64,000 nucleotides of DNA from Arthrobacter sp. Alg241-R88 (GTDB lineage Bacteria; Actinomycetota; Actinomycetes; Actinomycetales; Micrococcaceae). Below are positions 58,571 through 64,000 of the stretch, in pieces. Both the position numbers and the translations under genes were made by a program. The first letter of the stretch is position 1, and each line of letters begins with the position of its first letter. The notes under the pieces are model-generated. The model ran no database searches. It was not told the origin of the DNA and saw only the letters and a program-made list of their open reading frames with translations. The stretch spans positions 216,384 through 280,383 of the forward strand of contig NZ_UNRG01000004.1 in the NCBI RefSeq assembly GCF_900537115.1, given 5' to 3'.

Positions 58571-59241
58571 GGCCCTTCCACATTGCGTCCGGTAGGGTCT
58601 TCAGCTGTGGGATCGGCAAGTGCCAGGCCGCCCACCGGGCTGCCGTCCCAGTGGATCAGCCTCCACCCGCTGTCCGGATCCCCCTCGAGCGCCACAATCC
58701 CGGTGTTGGCCAAAGCATGTTTGGCGGCGAACTCGTGGTCTGCGTCCTCGGCCCGCCGTCCGGCCCAGGTGCGGATAGCCGCGCCGTGGCTTACAACTGC
58801 TGCCGTGGCCTGACCCCCGGATGCACGTTCCAGAACCCGGGCGATGGCTGTATCAAACCGTTCGAAGAAGTCGTGGCCGTCAGGCCCGGCCGGCATCCGC
58901 TGGTCAAGATCCCCGGCGGCCCAGGAAAACACCGTGCCCATGTACCTTTTGTGGGACTCGTGGTCGGTCAGCTTTTCCAGTGACCCGGCCTCGATTTCGT
59001 GGAGGCCATCCATGACTTCGACGTCCAGGCTGTGCAGCCGGCCCAACGGTGCCGCGGTGATCTGGGTTCGAACCAAGGTGGAGGCGTAGAGGGCCTCGAT
59101 CGGCTCGTTCGCCAACGAACGGGCCAGGGCTTCCGCCTGCCGCTCACCCAGTTCAGTAAGCCCGGGACCTGGGTGGGCAGTGTCCAGTTGGCCAAGCACG
59201 TTGCCCGGAGTTTGTCCGTGGCGGATCAGGAGCAGCTTCAT
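58567..59241 (-). CDS. Histidine phosphatase family protein
   Basis: This 224-residue phosphoglycerate mutase-like phosphatase has LLLIRHGQTPGN (catalytic His8), LYASTLVRTQITAAP and a second His in VVSHGAAIRTW. Substrates range from sugar phosphates to phosphoproteins. ATG 59241 has GGAGGA upstream. The tail of about 25 residues is acidic and Pro-rich. The gene is convergent with the kinase, sharing a CTAG in the overlapping stops. Confidence 0.87.
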   Translation of the reverse strand: MKLLLIRHGQTPGNVLGQLDTAHPGPGLTELGERQAEALARSLANEPIEALYASTLVRTQITAAPLGRLHSLDVEVMDGLHEIEAGSLEKLTDHESHKRYMGTVFSWAAGDLDQRMPAGPDGHDFFERFDTAIARVLERASGGQATAAVVSHGAAIRTWAGRRAEDADHEFAAKHALANTGIVALEGDPDSGWRLIHWDGSPVGGLALADPTAEDPTGRNVEGP

Positions 59242-59305
59242 TCCTCCAGTTTCGCACCTTGGAGCATGCCTCTGTCCCGGCCACAAAGGGGCAGGAATGA
59301 AGGAA

Positions 59306-59333
59306 GGCGCCGGGCCCTCGCAGGCCCGGCGCC
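59306..59333 (-). terminator. Terminator after purB
   Basis: An 11-bp GC stem pairs 59306-59316 with 59323-59333 around CTCGCA. On the minus strand it is followed by TTCCTTCATT. It closes the purB transcript and is 13 bases past its stop. Confidence 0.65.
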
Positions 59334-59345
59334 GCCGTCGTACTT

Positions 59346-60788
59346 TTACTTCAGGTGGTCCACCAGTTGGTCCGCGATGCCGGTGTACTTCCCGGGGGTC
59401 AGCGCGAGGAGCCGCGCTTCGGCTTCGGGGGAGAGGCCCAGGCCTTGGACGAATTCCTGCATGCGGGCGGCGTCAACACGCTGTCCGCGGGTGAGATCCT
59501 TGAGCCGCTCGTAGGGGTTCTCCATGCCTTCAACGCCGGCGATCGCCTCTGCCCGCATGACCATCTGGATCGCTTCGCCCAGGACTTCCCAGTTGGTGTC
59601 CAGGTCTCCGGCCAGCACGTCCTCGGCAACGTCGAGGCGTTCCAGGCCCTTGGCCACGTTGGAGATGGCCAGGAGTGAGTGGCCGAATGCCACACCGATG
59701 TTGCGCTGGCTGGAGGAGTCGGTGAGGTCACGCTGCCAGCGGGAGGTGACGAGCGTGGATCCCAGGACGTCCAGCAGCCCAGAGGAGATTTCCAGGTTGG
59801 CCTCGGCGTTTTCGAAGCGGATGGGGTTCACCTTGTGCGGCATGGTGGAGGACCCTGTGGCACCGGCCACGGGGATCTGCGCGAAGTAGCCGATGGAGAT
59901 GTAGCTCCAGATATCCGTGCAGACGTTGTGCAGGATGCGGTTGAAGCGGGCGACGTCGGCGTAGAGTTCAGCCTGCCAGTCGTGGCTTTCGATCTGGGTG
60001 GTCAGCGGATTCCAGGTCAGTCCCAGGGCCTCCACAAAGGATTTGGACACCTGCTGCCAGTCCGCACCGGGAACCGAGGCAACATGGGCAGCGTAGGTGC
60101 CGGTGGCGCCGTTGATCTTGCCCAGGTATTCGGTTTTGGCGATGCGATCGAGCTGGCGCGTGAGGCGGTGCGCGATGACGGCCAGTTCCTTGCCCAGCGT
60201 GGTGGGGGTGGCGGGCTGTCCGTGGGTGCGGGACAGCATGGGGACGGCGCGGTTGTCCTGGGCCATCTTACTGATCTGGGCCACCAGGGCGCGCGCTGCC
60301 GGAAGCCACACGTCCTCCACGGCACCCTTGACGCCCAGCGCGTAGGAGAGGTTGTTGATGTCCTCGGAGGTGCAGCCGAAGTGCACCATGGCTGTGAGGT
60401 TTTCGACGCCGATGGCCGGGAGGCGCCGACCGATGTAGTACTCCACGGCCTTTACATCGTGGACTGTCACGGCTTCGATATCAGCCAGCTCGGCCACCGA
60501 TCCGGCGTCGAATTCGGTGACGATGGCGCGGAGTTGGTCCTGCTGCGAGGGGGTCAGGGGACCTGCGCCGGGAAGCACGTTGTTGCTGGTCAGGTGGATG
60601 AGCCATTCAACTTCCACGGCCACGCGGTCCCGGTTGAGGGCTGCCTCGGACAGGTAATCCACGAGCGGGGCGACGGCGGACTGGTAACGGCCATCCAGCG
60701 GGCCGAGCGCGATTCTTTCCGGGGACGCGGCGAGGGCCAGGCGTCCTGAGGGCGTACGGGTGTCGGCTGTGGCGGCAGTTTCAGGCAT
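59346..60788 (-). CDS. purB: Adenylosuccinate lyase
   Basis: This 480-residue fumarase-superfamily enzyme makes AMP from adenylosuccinate and AICAR from SAICAR in purine synthesis. It has the E. coli-type layout: PLDGRYQSAV at the start, VHFGCTSEDINNLSYAL in the middle and the signature loop GATGSSTMPHKVNPIRFENAEAN (catalytic Ser). It stands alone with its own terminator. No other pur gene is present. Confidence 0.93.
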   Translation of the reverse strand: MPETAATADTRTPSGRLALAASPERIALGPLDGRYQSAVAPLVDYLSEAALNRDRVAVEVEWLIHLTSNNVLPGAGPLTPSQQDQLRAIVTEFDAGSVAELADIEAVTVHDVKAVEYYIGRRLPAIGVENLTAMVHFGCTSEDINNLSYALGVKGAVEDVWLPAARALVAQISKMAQDNRAVPMLSRTHGQPATPTTLGKELAVIAHRLTRQLDRIAKTEYLGKINGATGTYAAHVASVPGADWQQVSKSFVEALGLTWNPLTTQIESHDWQAELYADVARFNRILHNVCTDIWSYISIGYFAQIPVAGATGSSTMPHKVNPIRFENAEANLEISSGLLDVLGSTLVTSRWQRDLTDSSSQRNIGVAFGHSLLAISNVAKGLERLDVAEDVLAGDLDTNWEVLGEAIQMVMRAEAIAGVEGMENPYERLKDLTRGQRVDAARMQEFVQGLGLSPEAEARLLALTPGKYTGIADQLVDHLK

Positions 60789-60961
60789 GTGCTGATTCTT
60801 TCATGAACTCCTCCGCCAGCTTGAGCCGTTCCCGCGGGATTACTTGTCCACATAGACGACGGCGGTGGTTGGGCCGGGTGGTTATCCCTCCGTAGCGTTC
60901 ACTTCAGTAGTTCCAGGGGCGGGCGTCCGGGGTGCTGGACAGTCCGGGAAAGGGAAGGGCA

Positions 60962-61264
60962 ATGAGTAGTGAGCCGGCAGGCGCCAACCTGCAGCAAGAC
61001 ATGGTGCGCGCTTCCCAGGTGGAGCAGTTGGCTGGCCGCGTGGCTTATTGCGTGAGTCGCGGAGAGGACGTCCTGGCAGGCTTCAGGGATATTCAGTTGC
61101 TGGAATGGGAGTCGCCGGCCGGCCGTGCCTACCGCGAAGCGGTATCACTGCAGTGTGCTGCCATCCGGCGCGCGCTTGAGGCGCTCGTTGAAGCAAAGGC
61201 TGCCGTGGAGCGGCATGCCCGCGAAACCTTCACCGCTGATTGCACTTATCCGGGCGGGCCATGA
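60962..61264 (+). CDS. WXG-like small helical protein
   Basis: This 100-residue protein is predicted to be a helical hairpin. The turn is LEWESPAGRAYREAV (about 47-61), which matches a W-x-[GS] variant of the WXG100 motif (Trp49-Glu-Ser). Helices of about 30 residues flank it. Its stop overlaps the start of the following hydrolase gene by four bases. GGGAAGGGCA precedes ATG 60962. The 173-base gap before it shows no gene. The call as a type VII-like partner is structural inference. Confidence 0.65.
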   Translation: MSSEPAGANLQQDMVRASQVEQLAGRVAYCVSRGEDVLAGFRDIQLLEWESPAGRAYREAVSLQCAAIRRALEALVEAKAAVERHARETFTADCTYPGGP

Positions 61265-62607
61265 TGGCCGAAGATACGCCGTCCGGGAGCGGCTCCATAA
61301 GGCTGTACGGTCCTCCCGACGACGGGCCCCTTGCCATCCGTGGCGGTGTCGGCGGCATCAGTTTCCAGTTGGAGGAACTGGCCGGAGGCGCCGAAAGGGT
61401 GGAGGACCTCGCCGCCAGGCTTTCCGAACTGGAGGTTGAGGTCCGCCGGATCTGGGAGGACCTCGTTCCCTTCCAGAACCTGCCCCGGTGGTCCGGGACC
61501 ATGGCCCTAAGCGCGGTTGGTGAGTCCGAGCGGAGCCTTCAGGCAGTGCGGACCGAATTGCAGCACATCAGCAGCCAGGTCCGCGCCTGCAAAAGGGAGT
61601 ACGAAATGGCGGAGACCGTGGCGGCCGCTGCCCGCAGTATTGGCATTCCAAACCTTGAGGCTGAGTGGGAAAGGCACGCAGACTTTTGGAGGACTGGCTT
61701 CCTCAACAGAAGCGCCCTCGAAAACATGACTGCAGGGGCGGTATCGGCCACTCCTCTGCTGAAGGCGCTGGTGGAGGGTGCGCTGCCAAGCATGCGGTCC
61801 CGGTTGGTGGAGGTCAAACGGGAGGAGAGCATTTCCATTGACCTCGATCCTTCTCCTGCAGGGCTGCTTGAACGCGTACAGCTGATCGATCAGCGTGGGG
61901 CGGGCTTCATCGAGGTCATAGAGATCGATCACGGCGGGCAGAAGGTTTACGTGGTGGTGATCCCGGGGACCCAACTGGATGGTGGAGTTGCGAGCGGGAA
62001 TCCATTTGGCCTGAGCGGAATAGCCGAAGGGGTAGGCAGCAATTCCAAGAATGTCAGGACGGCAGTTATGGAGGCGCTGACGGCGGCTGGAGCCCAAAGG
62101 GGAGCAACTGTGGTGGGCGTTGGATACAGCCAAGGAGGGATTCACGCCATGAACCTGGCGGCAAGCGAGGAATTCCTGGCGGACTACGACCTCAAGTACG
62201 TTCTCACGGCAGGGTCGCCCGTCGCCGGAATCACGCCGAATCCGGACGTGAGCACACTCCATCTTGAACACCGGACCGACTGGGTGCCGGGCACCGACGG
62301 CGCACCCAACCCGGACGCCAGAAACCAGGTCACGGCCACGATGACGGATAACCTGTACGTGCAGACGGGGGAGAACGTGGGCATCGGTCCAGGCCACCAG
62401 CTGAGCGGCTACCAGGACGCCGCGCGGCTAGTTTCGGCGAGCAACGATCCCTCGCTGGCCGGGTCCACTGCCGCGCTGGGGGCGGTGCTGGGAGCCGGCG
62501 GGGCAGCCACCGCTACCCGCTTTTCCCTGGCCCGGATCAAGGCTCCCACGCCAAATCTCCATGCGGCAGACACCCGCAGGCAGGAGCGTGGCTATGGCGG
62601 ACGCTAG
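61261..62607 (+). CDS. WXG-like N-terminus fused to an alpha/beta hydrolase
   Basis: A 448-residue protein. An N-terminal helical part (about 35-150) has a RWSGT turn at 76-80 and a heptad-like pattern, reminiscent of LXG/WXG secreted proteins. The C-terminal part (about 190-430) is an alpha/beta hydrolase with GYSQGG (Ser290), a candidate Asp340 in HRTDWVPG and His379 in GPGHQLSGY. No signal peptide is seen. It is coupled to the WXG-like gene. Together they may form a secreted lipase/esterase or toxin with its secretion partner. No immunity gene is obvious. Confidence 0.7.
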   Translation: MMAEDTPSGSGSIRLYGPPDDGPLAIRGGVGGISFQLEELAGGAERVEDLAARLSELEVEVRRIWEDLVPFQNLPRWSGTMALSAVGESERSLQAVRTELQHISSQVRACKREYEMAETVAAAARSIGIPNLEAEWERHADFWRTGFLNRSALENMTAGAVSATPLLKALVEGALPSMRSRLVEVKREESISIDLDPSPAGLLERVQLIDQRGAGFIEVIEIDHGGQKVYVVVIPGTQLDGGVASGNPFGLSGIAEGVGSNSKNVRTAVMEALTAAGAQRGATVVGVGYSQGGIHAMNLAASEEFLADYDLKYVLTAGSPVAGITPNPDVSTLHLEHRTDWVPGTDGAPNPDARNQVTATMTDNLYVQTGENVGIGPGHQLSGYQDAARLVSASNDPSLAGSTAALGAVLGAGGAATATRFSLARIKAPTPNLHAADTRRQERGYGGR

Positions 62608-62666
62608 CCAGGCCGGGAAGCGACAAAGTTCACCTGCAGTGCGCACAGCGCGCCCCGGGAATTCAG

Positions 62667-63089
62667 CTACCTTCGGGTTCCAGCAATCCGGCCGGCCACC
62701 AGTGAGATCAGCGTGATGATGATCGCCGCGAAAACAGCAGTCCAGAAAAAGGAGTCGATGGTGAAGTGCACCGGCGTGTAGCTGCTGATCCAGGAGGTCA
62801 GGTAGAGCATCGCCGCGTTGATGACGATAGTGAACAGGCCGAGGGTCAGGATGGTGATGGGCAGCGCGAGGAGGCTCACCAGCGGGCGTACCAAGGCGTT
62901 CACCAAACCGAAGATGGCGCCGATGAACAAGTAGGCGAGGACTATCCCAGCGGTGTCCGTCCCCTGCGTCACGCCGGTTTTTGCCACTGCGTCCGTGGCT
63001 GCAGAACTGGAAATCTCCAGCCCAGGCAGGATCCAGCTGGCCACCCAGAGGGCGAGGGCGTTGATCAGTACCCGGGCAATCAGTCGCAT
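62667..63089 (-). CDS. Phage holin family IV-like small membrane protein
   Basis: This 140-residue protein has four predicted helices and the pattern AYLFIGAIFGLVNALVRPLV-x-LLALPITILTLGLFTIVINAAML. This is the family of holin-like proteins (DUF360/Phage_holin_4_2) found in many chromosomes with no phage nearby. ATG 63089 is preferred. An upstream frame to 63107 lacks a ribosome site. The function is unknown. Confidence 0.8.
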   Translation of the reverse strand: MRLIARVLINALALWVASWILPGLEISSSAATDAVAKTGVTQGTDTAGIVLAYLFIGAIFGLVNALVRPLVSLLALPITILTLGLFTIVINAAMLYLTSWISSYTPVHFTIDSFFWTAVFAAIIITLISLVAGRIAGTRR

Positions 63090-63234
63090 GACCCAATGGT
63101 TGCACACCGCGCTGAAGGCCCCTGCGGGGGTAGCACCACAGCTTCGGCCCGTTCAGTGGGTCAGGCCCCGGCCGAGTGAAAGCGGGCGCGCGCGTGACGC
63201 CCTTCGAAAGCGTGTGTCAAATATCAACTGACCC

Positions 63235-63279
63235 TTGACAAGAAGAAAGCGTTTTCCGGATAGTTGAGAAATCGCTTTC
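63235..63279 (+). promoter_or_regulatory. Pectate lyase promoter with two LacI-type operators
   Basis: TTGACA (63235-63240) and GATAGT (63259-63264) form a promoter with an 18-base spacer. GAAAGCGTTTTC (63245-63256) fills the spacer and GAAATCGCTTTC (63268-63279) covers the start site. Both have the central CG of LacI-family sites and lie 23 bp apart. AAGCGTTTTCCG at 63247-63258 is identical to the site in front of the acetylesterase. The gap 63090-63343 holds this and a leader of about 70 bases. Confidence 0.65.
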
Positions 63280-63343
63280 TGACGCGCTGGCGGTTCGAGG
63301 CCGGCGCCGAAGCGTGGTTCATTCCAATGGAGGAAGAGAGATC

Positions 63344-64000
63344 ATGCGCAAGAAGATGCCCTTCGCGCCCGTATCGGTCGCCGCGGCCATCGCCGTATCC
63401 CTGCTCGCAGCCCCTGCCCATTCATTAGCATCTCCATCCCCGCAGGCGGATCCAACAGCCCAGACCGCACGCCAACCCCTTGAACGCCAAGTACTTCCCC
63501 AGAACGATGGCTGGGCAGCCTCGGGGGCCGGAACCACTGGCGGCTCGACCGCTGGGGAAGACCGGATCTACGACGTTTCCAACAAAGGACAACTCCTCGC
63601 GGCCCTCGCCACCGGCACAGAACCCAAAATCATCCGGGTCCACGGGGACATTGCTGCGAACGCCGGCGCGGACGGCGCACCGATCAGCTGTGAAGACTAC
63701 GCCAGCGGTACCGGCTACTCGCTGGCCCAGTACCTCCATGATTTCGACCCGGCCCGCTACGGAACCGCGAAAAAGCCGGAGGGCGCGCAGGAGAACGCGC
63801 GGCGACTGGCCGCATCCAAGCAGGCGGCCGCCATCCGCTGGGACATCCCCAGCAACACAACGATCGTGGGAGCCGGCCCGGACAGCAGCATCACCGGAGC
63901 GGCCCTGAGGATCAGTGGCGCCGAAAACGTCATCTTCCGGAACCTCACAGTGCGGGATGCCGCCGACTGCTTCCCCTCGTGGGACCCTACGGACGGTGCC
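63344..64000 (+). CDS. Secreted pectate lyase, PL1-like (3' end cut by window)
   Basis: The first 219 codons. A signal peptide (about 1-28, AHS-LA) is followed by a linker. WAASGAGTTGGSTAGEDRIYDV and the KGQLLAALATGTEPKIIRVHGDI strand mark the PL1 parallel beta-helix start. IPSNTTIVGAGPDSSITGAALRISGAENVIFRNLTVRD is the typical early turn ladder of pectate lyases. The catalytic Arg and Ca2+ sites lie beyond the edge. It would cleave polygalacturonate outside the cell. ATG 63344 has GGAGGAAGAG upstream. Confidence 0.85.
   Translation, partial: MRKKMPFAPVSVAAAIAVSLLAAPAHSLASPSPQADPTAQTARQPLERQVLPQNDGWAASGAGTTGGSTAGEDRIYDVSNKGQLLAALATGTEPKIIRVHGDIAANAGADGAPISCEDYASGTGYSLAQYLHDFDPARYGTAKKPEGAQENARRLAASKQAAAIRWDIPSNTTIVGAGPDSSITGAALRISGAENVIFRNLTVRDAADCFPSWDPTDGA

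Noticed and set aside
62667-63089. Prophage remnant suggested by the holin-family protein
   Set aside because: No other phage gene, integrase or attachment site is nearby. This family is common in bacterial chromosomes.
1-64000. tRNA, rRNA, CRISPR arrays, insertion sequences or integrases
   Set aside because: I looked for cloverleaf-like stretches, regularly spaced repeats, transposase motifs and terminal inverted repeats and saw none that I could support.

Overview
The window comes from a high-GC Gram-positive soil actinobacterium, most likely Micrococcaceae (Arthrobacter/Pseudarthrobacter type). This rests on the very GC-rich coding sequence, frequent GTG starts, Shine-Dalgarno sites of the GGAG type, WXG100, LGFP and class F sortase proteins, IclR-controlled aromatic catabolism and many transporters. 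It is an ordinary chromosomal stretch. I see no rRNA, tRNA, CRISPR array, insertion sequence or prophage. Two genes are cut by the window edges, one at each end.

Layout. 1-2.0 kb: 5' part of a secreted rhamnogalacturonan acetylesterase, leftward. 2.0-7.6 kb: DoxX, a MATE exporter, two small membrane proteins, a CGNR regulator divergent from an EamA permease, a WXG100 protein and a DUF2277 protein. 7.6-10.7 kb: csoR-copZ-copA copper operon with twin palindromic operators. 10.9-13.0 kb: a surface protein with a sorting signal, a class F sortase and a universal stress protein. 13.3-15.9 kb: a BNR/YVTN-repeat protein paired with a MoaD/ThiS-like protein, plus small unknowns. 16.0-18.7 kb: a trehalose-synthase-like GH13 enzyme coupled to a luciferase-like oxidoreductase. 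18.9-21.0 kb: an AEC transporter and an ATP-dependent DNA ligase. 21.0-25.9 kb: an oligopeptide-type ABC importer with an iron-box-like site upstream. 26.1-27.6 kb: a secreted LGFP-repeat protein.

27.8-40.9 kb is the functional centre: a shikimate/quinate and protocatechuate catabolic supercluster. An MHS-type transporter is divergent from an IclR regulator. A shikimate dehydrogenase-family enzyme and a 3-dehydroshikimate dehydratase (QsuB-type, with an HPPD-like C-terminal half) feed protocatechuate into pcaHGBDC, pcaF, pcaIJ and a second IclR gene (pcaR-like). These would convert plant hydroaromatics to succinyl-CoA and acetyl-CoA. Further right, pobA with its own IclR regulator (47.5-49.6 kb) adds 4-hydroxybenzoate to the same pathway. 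Between them lie the three-gene proton-translocating transhydrogenase, a diacylglycerol kinase-like lipid kinase, an ACT-domain membrane protein and a FUSC membrane protein.

49.7-64.0 kb: a TetR/FAD-monooxygenase divergent pair, a ferric/aminophosphonate-type ABC importer, a thioesterase, a GNAT enzyme, MarR, a Cys-rich small protein coupled to a Ser/Thr kinase, a histidine phosphatase, purB, a coupled WXG-like/alpha-beta hydrolase pair, a phage-holin-family membrane protein, and the 5' part of a secreted pectate lyase. Both pectin genes at the two ends carry LacI-type operators sharing the 12-base core AAGCGTTTTCCG, which suggests one pectin regulon. Palindromic intergenic elements (one family at 37.4 kb; another, in two copies, at 40.9 and 49.6 kb) sit next to the aromatic genes. 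No wholly unknown multi-gene system stands out. The best leads are the sortase with a non-LPXTG substrate, the WXG/hydrolase pair, the BNR-MoaD pair and the regulatory palindromes.
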